Shown: piece after piece, positions 8,052 through 16,822 of the stretch
Position numbering within the stretch: the first letter of the stretch is position 1
How the letters are laid out: every line of letters begins with the position of its first letter
From: a virus
DNA: 52,914 bases
Strand: one strand, 5' to 3'
IMG/VR virus record: IMGVR_UViG_3300009506_000044
Location: 1 to 52,914 of that record
Position numbers and translations under genes: made by a program
The notes under the pieces: generated by a model
What the model saw: the letters and a program-made list of their open reading frames with translations, nothing else
Database searches by the model: none
What the model was told of the DNA's origin: nothing

Positions 8052-8710
8052 TGGCAACCTCATGGTTAACAACTGACGCCCAAAGCTACGACCACGTTAT
8101 CGTGAAAGCGGAACGCTACGAAAAGGTGCTCGTGGCCAGTGGCGAAGATCTCATCACCGGCAGCGTTATGGGCGCCGCCTGGGTGTCGTGTGCGACGCAA
8201 GGCACAGCCGGCGTGAGCAATACCGGCACGGGTGTATGCGTGACAGCGTTTCCTGGATCGAAAGTCAAGCTCGGCACGTATGAAATCACCTGCACTGTCG
8301 AGGCGTCCGGGACGTTCCAGATCAAAGATCCCGAAGATGGGTTGATGCCAAACGCGACGGCCGGAACGCCGTACACCAGCGATCAGATCAACTTTTCGCT
8401 TGTGACCGCCGCCACGGGCTGGGAAACCGGTGATGCTTTTACCATCGCGGTGTCCGAAATTACCGACCCTGCGGCCCTGCAGCACAAACTATCTGTCAGC
8501 ACCGCGACGGACGGCAGTCAAACCGCCGTTGGAGTGGCCGGCGCGGTGATTTCCGGCAGTGGTGGCGCTGTCACCGGTATCATGCTAAAACGTGGCGTTG
8601 CGGATCAAAACGCGTTGACATTTGGCAGCGGACACACGGCCAACACCGTGCGCGCCGATCTGCGAAAAGTCGGAATTGACCTTGTACCGTCCGTGACGGC
8701 AACCGTATAA
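8051..8710 (+). CDS. Head decoration protein (gpD-like C-terminal domain)
   Basis: A 219-residue protein in the gpD position between scaffold and capsid. The N-terminus has a decoration-type start (YDHVIVKAERYEKVLVASGE) and the C-terminal 80 residues (GVAGAVISGSGGAVTGIMLK, then HTANTVRADLRKVGIDL) match the stabiliser fold that caps three-fold sites on the capsid. The middle contains an extra beta-rich insert (about residues 40-130, GTGVCVTAFPGSKVKLGTYE) beyond the 110-residue lambda length, perhaps a surface-exposed domain. The start overlaps the protease stop (TAATG), with GGAGGG upstream. Confidence 0.75.
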   Translation: MATSWLTTDAQSYDHVIVKAERYEKVLVASGEDLITGSVMGAAWVSCATQGTAGVSNTGTGVCVTAFPGSKVKLGTYEITCTVEASGTFQIKDPEDGLMPNATAGTPYTSDQINFSLVTAATGWETGDAFTIAVSEITDPAALQHKLSVSTATDGSQTAVGVAGAVISGSGGAVTGIMLKRGVADQNALTFGSGHTANTVRADLRKVGIDLVPSVTATV

Positions 8711-8723
8711 GGAGGAAACAGTT

Positions 8724-9755
8724 ATGACTATTAGCTTATACGGTTACAGGACGATGCTGGCGATGCTTGAAATGATGCCGCCGGAGGACATGTTTTTGGC
8801 CGATCTGTTTTTCCCGATGTTCGAACAATCGCTCACAGAGTACGTCGATATCGATATCCAGAAGGGCACGCGCAAAATGGCTCCGTTCGTGGCACCGGTC
8901 TGCGAAGGTCATGTAGTCCAGAAAGAGGGCTACATGACCAACCAGATCAAGGTGCCATATATCAAGGTCAAGATGCCAATCAAGCCTGGCGAAATACTGA
9001 ACGTGCGTCAGGCCGGAGACATCATCTACCAGGGGAATTCATCTCCCCAGGCCAGGCTGGCGCAGCGCGTCGCGAAAGACCTCGCTTTTTTGCGGGGGTT
9101 GATCAAAAAACGCATCGAGTGGATGGCCTCACAGATGTTGCAGGCCGGGACTTTCAGCGCTACCGGCGACGATGTGATCGGTGAGGAGTTCACTATCAAT
9201 TTTAACCGCAACGCCAACCACACTACCGCCTTGACGGGTACGGCTCTGTGGAACACGACCACGGCCGTTCCCCTCGAAGATTTGCGCACCTGGAGGGCGC
9301 TGATCAAGCAAAACGGCAACGCGTTCGCTGATATCATCGTGATGGGCTCCAGCGCCCTCAACGATTTCTTCGCACATGCTGATGTGCGAAACATCCTGGA
9401 CAACCGCCGCATGTCGTTCGGGTACGCGGAACCGCAATTCCTGCCCGGTGGCGGCGTGTTTTATGGCACTCTCGAAGGCTGGAAAATATACGGGTACGAC
9501 GAATGGACGGCCAACGCCGCCGGAACGTTGACGGCTCTGGTGCCCAGCACCGGCGTCATGATCGGCTGCAGTCAGGCCCGCATGGTTCGCCATCACGCCG
9601 CGATTCAGGATTTGCGGTCAATGGCGGCCGTCGAGTACTTCCCGAAGACCTGGCAACAGGAAGATCCGAGCCAGGAGTGGCTTATGCTGCAATCCGCTCC
9701 GCTGTGTTGCCCGCATCAGGTTGACAGCACGGCATTTGTTACCGTGACGTCGTAG
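8724..9755 (+). CDS. Major capsid protein, gpE family
   Basis: The 343-residue protein begins with the gpE-family pattern (TMLAMLEMMPPEDMFLADLF) and has the characteristic internal stretch KMAPFVAPVCEGHVVQKEG and the E-loop-to-spine RVAKDLAFLRGLIKKRIEW. It would adopt the HK97 fold and make up the icosahedral shell. Length is normal for the family. A good GGAGGAAA site precedes the ATG at 8724, as expected of a highly expressed gene. Confidence 0.9.
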   Translation: MTISLYGYRTMLAMLEMMPPEDMFLADLFFPMFEQSLTEYVDIDIQKGTRKMAPFVAPVCEGHVVQKEGYMTNQIKVPYIKVKMPIKPGEILNVRQAGDIIYQGNSSPQARLAQRVAKDLAFLRGLIKKRIEWMASQMLQAGTFSATGDDVIGEEFTINFNRNANHTTALTGTALWNTTTAVPLEDLRTWRALIKQNGNAFADIIVMGSSALNDFFAHADVRNILDNRRMSFGYAEPQFLPGGGVFYGTLEGWKIYGYDEWTANAAGTLTALVPSTGVMIGCSQARMVRHHAAIQDLRSMAAVEYFPKTWQQEDPSQEWLMLQSAPLCCPHQVDSTAFVTVTS

Positions 9756-9767
9756 CAGGGGATAACC

Positions 9768-10346
9768 GTGGGATTTAAGGATCAGATCGAACTCGACCTT
9801 GCCGAAATGCTCGACACCGATACGTTTGCGGATACCGTAACGTATGACGGTACAAGCATTTCTGCCATTGTCGATACAGGAATAGAGTTGATCAGGGACA
9901 GCAGAGAAGATGTCGGCATGATCCATGTTGCGGTTTCTGCCGTTCCTACCGTATCCCACGGTGACCCTGTTGTAATCGATTCGAATAACTGGATTGTAAC
10001 GAAAACATTGACATCGGACGGATATCTTACGTCAGTGCATATACAGCGTGCGAACTCGATTACGTTGTCGCGCGGCGGTCAATCCTGCAGCGCGATCGCC
10101 ACGCGGCACGATCACACACACGAACGGTACGACAGCTACAATATTGTTGTAACGACGAAAATTCGTGAGTACGGAATACGCGCCAGCGCATACGCGCCTG
10201 CCGGAACGGCTGACACTCCGCAGATAGGCGACCGGATAACGGACGGTTCGAGCACGTTCGAGGTGCTCTCTGTCCCCGGAAAACCGCACTACGATTACTC
10301 CGACAGCAACAGGACAATGCTCATCGTTCGCACAAAGGAAATCTGA
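9768..10346 (+). CDS. Head-tail connector-like protein
   Basis: A 192-residue protein starting with GTG. The N-terminal half (residues 1-90) resembles the head-tail adaptor fold that follows gpE in lambda-type phages (DLAEMLDTDTFADTVTYDG, then DPVVIDSNNWIV). The C-terminal half repeats a similar beta-rich pattern (IGDRITDGSSTFEVLSV). Assigned mainly by position; it may combine two connector domains. Confidence 0.55.
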   Translation: MGFKDQIELDLAEMLDTDTFADTVTYDGTSISAIVDTGIELIRDSREDVGMIHVAVSAVPTVSHGDPVVIDSNNWIVTKTLTSDGYLTSVHIQRANSITLSRGGQSCSAIATRHDHTHERYDSYNIVVTTKIREYGIRASAYAPAGTADTPQIGDRITDGSSTFEVLSVPGKPHYDYSDSNRTMLIVRTKEI

Positions 10347-10762
10347 TGCCTAACGCTATCACTCTTGCAGATGCTATTACCACAGAGCTTAACGCGACGT
10401 CGTTTTCGCAGGCGTTTTCGGCTACGCGAGAGTATAGTCCGGTGTTCGCATTGCAAGACACGGATGCGCTCACGGTCGTTGTCGTGCCGGTAACGCGCGA
10501 ATCTTCGATGATATCGCGTGCCGCAGACGCTGTGATCTATGGCGTCCAGGTCGGTGTGTTGTACAAATTTGCGAACGAGATTTCGTGCGACAATTTGCTG
10601 TCGTTGTGCGAGGAAATCGCTGATCACTTCCGAAAAAAAACGCTGGCGTCAATATATTTCTGCACTGAGCGGATAATCGATCCGCTCTTCGACGCCGAAT
10701 GGATCGTCGATAACAAACAATTCGCGTCAATCATTACCCTAAAATTCAAGGTTTTAGGATAG
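10346..10762 (+). CDS. Tail terminator-like protein
   Basis: A 138-residue protein translationally coupled to the connector (ATGA overlap). The N-terminal helix (ITLADAITTELNATSF) and the alternating beta pattern (TVVVVPVTRESSMISR, VQVGVLYKF) fit the gpU/gpZ-type tail terminator that stops tail-tube polymerisation. Position just before the tube gene supports this. No catalytic motif expected. Confidence 0.5.
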   Translation: MPNAITLADAITTELNATSFSQAFSATREYSPVFALQDTDALTVVVVPVTRESSMISRAADAVIYGVQVGVLYKFANEISCDNLLSLCEEIADHFRKKTLASIYFCTERIIDPLFDAEWIVDNKQFASIITLKFKVLG

Positions 10763-10775
10763 GAGATAAGTAACT

Positions 10776-11192
10776 ATGGCTCATGTACTTGGAATGAATT
10801 GCAAGGCGTACTACGGCACCGCCGGAAGTACTGCCAGTACTGAGTTGACGAACGTCCGCGACGTGACCATCAACCTTGAAACAGGGGAAGCTGACGTCAC
10901 AACGCGAGGAAACTCAGGGTGGAGGGCCACGGCCGCAACCTTGAAAGAGGGTTCGGTTGAATTCGAAATGATCTGGCAAGATGGCGGAGACGCAGGATTT
11001 ACCGCGATTGAAACGGCATGGACGAACGCCACGGCGATCGCCCTGGCGTTTCTGGACGGTGCCGGCGGGAGTGGGCTGGACGCGGATTTTACGATTACGA
11101 ATTTTTCGCGTTCAGAGCCACTTGAGGACGCCGTAAAAGTGTCTGTTACTGCGAAACCGACGTATTCAACCCGCGCTCCGTCGTGGTCTTAG
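10776..11192 (+). CDS. Major tail tube protein
   Basis: A 138-residue beta-rich protein with the tube-protein pattern: NCKAYYG, NVRDVTINLETGEADVTTRG and SVEFEMIWQDG, ending with DADFTITNFSRSEPLEDAVK. Proteins of this family stack as hexamers to make the siphovirus tail tube. A clear AGGAGAT site lies upstream, fitting high expression. It comes two genes before the tail assembly chaperone, as usual. Confidence 0.75.
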   Translation: MAHVLGMNCKAYYGTAGSTASTELTNVRDVTINLETGEADVTTRGNSGWRATAATLKEGSVEFEMIWQDGGDAGFTAIETAWTNATAIALAFLDGAGGSGLDADFTITNFSRSEPLEDAVKVSVTAKPTYSTRAPSWS

Positions 11193-11201
11193 GAGGTAAT
11201 C

Positions 11202-11678
11202 ATGACTGCAACTTTTACCGGCACTTTCACGCTGAAACGTGTTCTCGCTGGTGCGAACACCAACGAGGCGTCGGCGCTCACGGCATCTATCAATGACCAG
11301 ATCGCGCGTGCTTATACGGCTGGCAGTGGCGCCGGAAACATCAACCTGATATCGACCGATCAGGTCACCCGCGCCGACGTCGGATCGTCTGATTACGATC
11401 TAGACGGAGGGGCCCTTACTGACATGTTCGGTACTGCCGTCACGTTTGCAACGATAAAATCGGTCTACGTTAAGAACCTCGGGTCCGTCAGTGAGGCCGA
11501 AGTCGGAGGGGATTTCCTGGGGATTACGGGAACCGTCAAGCTCCCGGCCGGCGGAGTGTTCTGGCTGGACATGGGCGCGACCGGCCTGCCGGTAACCGCG
11601 ACGACAAATGACGTGATCAGTGTCTCGGGTGTTACGGGTGTCGCCCATGAGATCGTAATCCAGGGGGTTTCAGCGTAA
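11202..11678 (+). CDS. Beta-rich structural protein of the tail module
   Basis: A 158-residue protein without a recognised family. It is beta-rich and small-residue-rich (Gly, Ala, Ser, Thr, Val), starts with ATFTGTFTLKRVLAGANTNE, and lies between the tube and chaperone genes with an AGGAGG site. The composition and position suggest a virion component, perhaps a tail decoration or second tube domain. Confidence 0.55.
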   Translation: MTATFTGTFTLKRVLAGANTNEASALTASINDQIARAYTAGSGAGNINLISTDQVTRADVGSSDYDLDGGALTDMFGTAVTFATIKSVYVKNLGSVSEAEVGGDFLGITGTVKLPAGGVFWLDMGATGLPVTATTNDVISVSGVTGVAHEIVIQGVSA

Positions 11679-12145
11679 TGAAGTTTTTCAAGGACGCCAA
11701 CAACCGCGAATGGATGATCAAAATCGATAACAACGCTATCAAGCGTATCGAGGCGATTACGGGAATTGAGCATTTCATTCCGAAGCTTGAAGATCCAAAT
11801 TTTTTCGAGATGTTCATTGGCGACCCCGTAATGATCTGCGACACCATCTATGCAATATGCAAGCCGCAGGCCGAAAAACAGAATATCAACGATGAGCAAT
11901 TCGGTGAGATTCTGGTGGGTGAGCCTATCGAGCACGCGCTGTATGCATTTATGGAGGCCCTGGTTGAATATTTCCCCCCGAAGAAGGCGCGTGTGCATGC
12001 GGAAAAATGGCGCCGCGCCTGCCAGATCGTGGAAACGGGCCTGGAAAAACAGTACCAGGCTCTGGTCAGCCCGGACCTGGAAGACCAGATCAACCAGGCG
12101 CTTTCTGGAGGCGCATCTACAAAATCGCAGGATATCTTGGGGTAG
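11678..12145 (+). CDS. Tail assembly chaperone (gpG-like)
   Basis: A 155-residue protein in the gpG position, just upstream of the tape measure. It opens MKFFKDANNREWMIKIDNNA and has a helical C-terminus (EQFGEILVGEPIEHALYAFM). Such chaperones coat the tape measure during tail assembly and usually have a frameshifted longer form. An open -1 frame continues past the TAG (see next entry). Confidence 0.7.
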   Translation: MKFFKDANNREWMIKIDNNAIKRIEAITGIEHFIPKLEDPNFFEMFIGDPVMICDTIYAICKPQAEKQNINDEQFGEILVGEPIEHALYAFMEALVEYFPPKKARVHAEKWRRACQIVETGLEKQYQALVSPDLEDQINQALSGGASTKSQDILG

Positions 12146-12420
12146 ACCCAGGGCCGTTCACACTGCGTGAATTAATGTGGATGCTGGACGGAAAACGCCA
12201 GGAAGATTGGGATCAGGTCAGCGTTTTGTGCTGCTTGGTGGCGAATATGGTTTGCAAAAAAAGCGACCGCCTGAAGATGAAGGATTTTCATCCGTACATA
12301 TCAGACGAAAAACCTCAGAAAAAGGCGACGGTAGACGTTGCCAGGTTATCGAAAATCATGAACGCAGATCCTGTAATTGCTCACCAGATGCTGGAGGGCC
12401 TGGTAGGTGGTCAAAATTGA
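12100..12420 (+). CDS. Frameshift extension of tail chaperone (gpT-like)
   Basis: This frame is -1 relative to the chaperone and has no good ribosome site of its own. It encodes YKIAGYLGVDPGPFTLRELM, matching the standard start of the T extension in G-GT systems, and ends at 12420. The junction is not pinned down. CCCCCCG at 11974-11980 is a textbook slippery heptamer, but shifting there yields a Pro/Gly-rich stretch that looks non-native. CTTGGGG just before the TAG at 12143 is the alternative and keeps LG in both frames. Confidence 0.55.
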   Translation, partial: AFWRRIYKIAGYLGVDPGPFTLRELMWMLDGKRQEDWDQVSVLCCLVANMVCKKSDRLKMKDFHPYISDEKPQKKATVDVARLSKIMNADPVIAHQMLEGLVGGQN

Positions 12421-12847
12421 GACGACAATCAAATTCGAAAAAGGCAAGATCCTCAAACGTGTCGGAGACGCGAATTACCGGTCTCTTGGACAGGCCGGCG
12501 CTTCTGTACGCAAAATAGCTCAATACTCAATTCGAACACAACCCGCCCGCAAGAAAAAAACAAAACGACGTCGCAAACGCAAAATAAAATATTCCCTGCC
12601 AGGAAAACCTCCCTTTACGCGCGGGCAAAAACGTCTGCGCAAATCCATTATTTACAGCGTCAACCGACAAAAAGAGCACGTCAGAATCGGTCCATCTCAC
12701 GATATTATCGGCGAGGTCGGCGCATTGCATGAGGTCGGCGGAATTTTCTACGGGCGTCATTATACGCCGCGTCCGTATATGGCGCCGGCGCTGAAACAGG
12801 CCATCCCGAGACTCCCTAAATTATGGAGGGCCGCGTTCCGTGGATAG
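12407..12847 (+). CDS. HK97 gp10-like minor virion protein
   Basis: A 146-residue basic protein. The RKIAQYSIRTQPARKKKTKR stretch, the SLPGKPPFTRGQKRLRKSI motif and the C-terminal LHEVGGIFYGRHYTPRPYMA pattern match proteins of the gp10-like phage family, which sit near the head-tail junction or tail. GTG at 12407 overlaps the chaperone extension. It abuts the tape measure gene. Confidence 0.6.
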   Translation: MVKIETTIKFEKGKILKRVGDANYRSLGQAGASVRKIAQYSIRTQPARKKKTKRRRKRKIKYSLPGKPPFTRGQKRLRKSIIYSVNRQKEHVRIGPSHDIIGEVGALHEVGGIFYGRHYTPRPYMAPALKQAIPRLPKLWRAAFRG

Positions 12848-15215
12848 CAAGGTAGGCAGAGTCTACGTCGAAATATCGTCTCGCGACAAACGGTTGCGCG
12901 CAGGGTTGGCGCGCGCGCAGGCGCGTCTGCGTGCGTTCGGTGCAATCGGTCGCCAGGTAAGCGCACGTGTGGCTGGAGCGATGACTGCCGTATCGAATTC
13001 CGTTGCCTCCGTCGCCAGTCGCGCCAAGGCGGCCGGCGGGGCTTTGCTGAAAATCGCGGGCATCGCAGGCGCCGGCCTGGGGCTGGCCGCGAAAAGGTTC
13101 GCCTCTTTCGACGACGCGATGCGCGCGGTGCTGGCCATTACCAGCGCGAATGAGAAGGAATTCGCCGCGCTGGAGCAACAGGCCCGGCAGTTAGGCGCGA
13201 CCACCAGTTACACCGCGAAAGAAGCCGCCGAGGGCATGGTAGAACTCGGCCGCGCAGGGTTTAAGGCTCGCGAAATAATGGCCTCTATACCTGGCGTGCT
13301 CGACCTTGCCAGGGCCACGGGCGTTGAGATTTCAGAAGCTGCAACGATTGCCGGGAACACGCTGCGCGCGTTCGACCTCGATGCCTCAAAGATGACCGAG
13401 GTCGTGGATATTCTAACCGCAACTGCGAACAATAGCGCGCAGGGCCTGGGTGATCTTGGCGAGTCCCTGAAATACGTTGCCCCGATTGCGAAGGCCACGG
13501 GTGAGGACTTGAGGTCAACCGCCGCCGCCCTGGGAGTACTGGCCAACCAGGGTATCAAGGGCAGCGCGGCAGGTACGGCCCTGGCGCGGGCCTATAAGAA
13601 TTTGGCAAAACAAGACGTGGCCGACAAATTGAAGGTCAAGCTTGGTATCGAAGTGGCCGACACCGAAGGAAACCTGCGACCGGTTGCCGATATCATCGCG
13701 GAAATCGGACGAAAAACAAAAGACCTCGGAAGCCAAAAAAGGATTGCAATTTTTGACGAAATTTTTGGGCGTGGCGCCGTTGCATCAATCGTGCTGGCAA
13801 ACGCGAAAGCCGTTGATTCTATGTCGCAAAAGCTTGAGAATGTACAGGGAACGGCTAGAAAAACAGCAAAAATAATGGATAGTGGACTTGGTGGATCGTT
13901 CCGCATCCTATTTTCGGCTATTGACGATGTGATTATCAGTGTTGGCAAAGCATTGGAGCCAGTCCTGACGGAATGGGCAAATGCCGTGAAAAATGCAGGT
14001 AATCAACTATCCTCATTCATCCAGAAAAATCCTGAACTTGTGCAATCTATCGGGAATTTAGTGCCTATCGTTGCTGGAATTGGAGTCGGATTTGTGGCAC
14101 TTGGAACTGCGCTTGGTCCTGTATCCGTAGCGTTTGGTATCGTCGCCTCCGCCGTTTCCGTTGTCTCAGGTGTTATCGGGATCGCAACGATTGCGGTGTC
14201 TGGGCTGCTAACCGGAATTGGTCTGCTTTTGACGCCGATAGGACTTCTGACGGCTGGATTCGGGGTGCTGGCCACTACCGTCGCGGTTTCAGCGTCTGAT
14301 ACCAGCGAGTCTATTTTTGACCTCAGTGGAGATTTCAGCGGCCTGGCCGACGTGGCTAAATCAGCGTTTTATGGCATTGCTGACGCATTAAAGTCTGGCG
14401 ACATCGAAACGGCAGCAAAAATAATGTTTGCCGGCCTAAAAGTCGCATGGAAATACGGAGTTGCCGCGCTTCGTGAAATTTGGAGCAGGTTTCTAAATGC
14501 GATAGAACAGACCGGGGCGACCATAAAATCTACGATTGAGACTGCCGCATACGACGCCGCCGTGACTGTAGACAATATCATATCAGCCGTAACCCCTGAT
14601 TCGCTTTACGAGCCGAACGTGTTGGCAAAAATGAGATCCAAGGCGTTACTGCGAATCGTAGAGGAAAACAAACCGACAACCAAAATCGACCTCGGGGGTT
14701 ACGAGGAAGCAAAAAAAGCCAAACAGGAATTGCAAAAACTGCTGTCTGAGCAGGAGTTGAAACGCAAACGCGCCGAACAGGAGGCGTTGAGAAAAGCTGC
14801 TGAGAAAACCGGTGGGAAACTCGCAGGTAAAAGAGGCGAGAAAAAAGATGAACTGGTGAACCGCCAGAAGCAGTTGGAGAAAAAACTTGCTGATCAAGAG
14901 TTAAATCGCAAACGTGTAGATATTGCAGCCATTGGTAAAGTCGTCAGTAACGCGGGAAAACAAGCTATTGATTCGGTTAAGGGCATGGTAGATAGCGGCA
15001 AAATTTCAGACCTGCAGAAAAAACTTTCTGGTGCCGCCGAATCTGCGTTGTCGCGTCCGATTTTCGGTGGGTTCGAAACGTTTTCCCTGGCTGGATTTCA
15101 GGCTGCGAGCGGCACCGGTCAGGAACGTAAACTCGGTGAGATACTGACCGAAAACAAGACGCAAACGCGTTACCTTAAGACAATCAGCGAAGACAGCGGG
15201 GAAACATTCTCATGA
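12840..15215 (+). CDS. Tail tape measure protein (TP901 type)
   Basis: The 791-residue protein sets tail length. Residues about 90-330 carry the conserved TP901-type core (QARQLGATTSYTAKEAAEGM, ISEAATIAGNTLRAFDL, NSAQGLGDLGESLKYVAP). Residues about 400-490 are strongly hydrophobic and glycine-rich, as in the membrane-interacting part of tape measures. The last 200 residues form a charged coiled coil (KRKRAEQEALRKAAEK). The GTG start overlaps the previous gene by 8 bases. The length would imply a fairly short tail if the usual 0.15 nm per residue holds. Confidence 0.88.
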   Translation: MDSKVGRVYVEISSRDKRLRAGLARAQARLRAFGAIGRQVSARVAGAMTAVSNSVASVASRAKAAGGALLKIAGIAGAGLGLAAKRFASFDDAMRAVLAITSANEKEFAALEQQARQLGATTSYTAKEAAEGMVELGRAGFKAREIMASIPGVLDLARATGVEISEAATIAGNTLRAFDLDASKMTEVVDILTATANNSAQGLGDLGESLKYVAPIAKATGEDLRSTAAALGVLANQGIKGSAAGTALARAYKNLAKQDVADKLKVKLGIEVADTEGNLRPVADIIAEIGRKTKDLGSQKRIAIFDEIFGRGAVASIVLANAKAVDSMSQKLENVQGTARKTAKIMDSGLGGSFRILFSAIDDVIISVGKALEPVLTEWANAVKNAGNQLSSFIQKNPELVQSIGNLVPIVAGIGVGFVALGTALGPVSVAFGIVASAVSVVSGVIGIATIAVSGLLTGIGLLLTPIGLLTAGFGVLATTVAVSASDTSESIFDLSGDFSGLADVAKSAFYGIADALKSGDIETAAKIMFAGLKVAWKYGVAALREIWSRFLNAIEQTGATIKSTIETAAYDAAVTVDNIISAVTPDSLYEPNVLAKMRSKALLRIVEENKPTTKIDLGGYEEAKKAKQELQKLLSEQELKRKRAEQEALRKAAEKTGGKLAGKRGEKKDELVNRQKQLEKKLADQELNRKRVDIAAIGKVVSNAGKQAIDSVKGMVDSGKISDLQKKLSGAAESALSRPIFGGFETFSLAGFQAASGTGQERKLGEILTENKTQTRYLKTISEDSGETFS

Positions 15216-16018
15216 CAACCGTATCGGAAGCTTTTATTCGCAACACTCAGGAAATGAATTCGAACGGTGATTATATTGCCGTGGAGCGCGTGTATTTCGT
15301 TTTCGCGGCCGACGATGAGGAAGAGGCTTTCACCGCACTGTACGATGCTATACCTGCAACGTATCAAGGCGTTAGGTTGTCTAAGGTCGCGCTAGATGAG
15401 CGTATCAACGAAACGACGTGGAAATTCTCGGTAACGTATCAAAATACGGCATCCTCCGCGGAAGGCGGAACCACTCCCAGCAGCACGACGTCATTCGACA
15501 CAACCGGTGGAACGCAAACAATTTATCAATCGAAATATACATCAGCGTATCCGTCGTCGGCTCCAGATCTCAACAACGCGATTGGCTGGAATGGCGAGAG
15601 CGTTAACGGCGTCGATATCGTTGTGCCACGTTACACCTGGACGGAGACGCATTACTTTACATCGTGTTCGACAACTTACCTACTTACGCTCGCGCAATGC
15701 ACTGGATGCGTCAATGCGTCTACATTCCGCGGATTCGCTGGCGGAGAGGTGCTATTCATGGGGGCGCGCGGACAGCAGCAGTCCACAGATGATTATGCGT
15801 TATGGGAGGTCCAATTTGTTTTTCAATATTCTCAAAATGAGGAATTCCAGTATCAGGTTGGCGGCATAACTGTCGGCGGGAAAAACGGTTGGAACTATCA
15901 ATGGGTTGAATACGAAGAGGACCTGGACACAACCGAAAAGAAAATAATCGCGGTGCCGAAATATGTGCGCATCGAACGTGTTTACGATGAGATAGCGTTC
16001 TCTCAGCTAGGGATTTAG
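15212..16018 (+). CDS. Tail-associated protein of unknown family
   Basis: A 268-residue protein coupled to the tape measure (ATGA overlap). It is beta-rich with many aromatic residues (TQTIYQSKYTSAYPSS, GWNYQWVEYEEDLDTTEKK). Position directly behind the tape measure is where distal tail or tail-tip proteins are encoded. There is no recognised domain. Confidence 0.6.
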   Translation: MTTVSEAFIRNTQEMNSNGDYIAVERVYFVFAADDEEEAFTALYDAIPATYQGVRLSKVALDERINETTWKFSVTYQNTASSAEGGTTPSSTTSFDTTGGTQTIYQSKYTSAYPSSAPDLNNAIGWNGESVNGVDIVVPRYTWTETHYFTSCSTTYLLTLAQCTGCVNASTFRGFAGGEVLFMGARGQQQSTDDYALWEVQFVFQYSQNEEFQYQVGGITVGGKNGWNYQWVEYEEDLDTTEKKIIAVPKYVRIERVYDEIAFSQLGI

Positions 16019-16021
16019 GAG

Positions 16022-16822
16022 ATGAAAAAAGTACTAGCCGGCGACAAGCTGAAAATTCCCGCGAAGACGTTCAACACGTTCGTTGACGCCGGCCAGTATT
16101 ATCTGGACCGCCAGGGCGACCTGAAGGTCAGTCCTGCTGGAAATAATCTGCGTTCGGCGATGGTTCGCGTCTACAATAATTCCGGCGCTGATCAGGATAT
16201 GTTCGCCGTGCTGGCAATCACCGGCGTATCGATCTCTCAATCCGACAACGAAAACGAATTCATGCATCGCGGTCCTGTGCTCACTGTAGATCTGTGGAGC
16301 AACGTAACAGCGGCAGACCGGTACAAAACGACGTTCGTAATCCTGCAGCAGCCCGTCAAGCAGGAGAAAATCGCGCGCGCCAAGGCGTTCGGTGTGTCGC
16401 AAGTGCAGATAAACGTTACGAATGCGTCGCACCCCTACGCAAAACCGTCCGCGTCATCCGCAATACTCGACAGCGCATGGGCCGGACCGACGCGGATACT
16501 GTACCAGGAGAGCGGGACAGGGACAAAATGGGCCGTCGTGCATTTTCAGGAAATCCCGTGGATTAATTGGGAGCCCACAACACCGTATGAGATCGATCGA
16601 TCTGATAGTGCCGACGATGCCAAGGTGTGGAACCCGAAAAATGGTGTGCCGGCGAATTGGGATACGCTGTACGACGGTGTAAAACTAACGTGGCGCACGT
16701 TGCGATACGATGATAGCGCGGGTACATTAGAGTATGTCGATCAGATTTTTCAATGGCTGACACCGTTTGCGCCTGTGATTGAGGCGGTGACACCAGCCAC
16801 CGCAGACACTGGAGAATGCTAA
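16022..16822 (+). CDS. Tail-associated protein of unknown family
   Basis: A 266-residue protein preceded by TTAGGAG. It starts MKKVLAGDKLKIPAKTFNTF, a lead-in often seen in phage structural proteins of the tail tip. The central part is beta-rich (MVRVYNNSGADQDMFAVLAI). No enzyme motif is visible. It lies in an unbroken run of late genes. Confidence 0.6.
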   Translation: MKKVLAGDKLKIPAKTFNTFVDAGQYYLDRQGDLKVSPAGNNLRSAMVRVYNNSGADQDMFAVLAITGVSISQSDNENEFMHRGPVLTVDLWSNVTAADRYKTTFVILQQPVKQEKIARAKAFGVSQVQINVTNASHPYAKPSASSAILDSAWAGPTRILYQESGTGTKWAVVHFQEIPWINWEPTTPYEIDRSDSADDAKVWNPKNGVPANWDTLYDGVKLTWRTLRYDDSAGTLEYVDQIFQWLTPFAPVIEAVTPATADTGEC

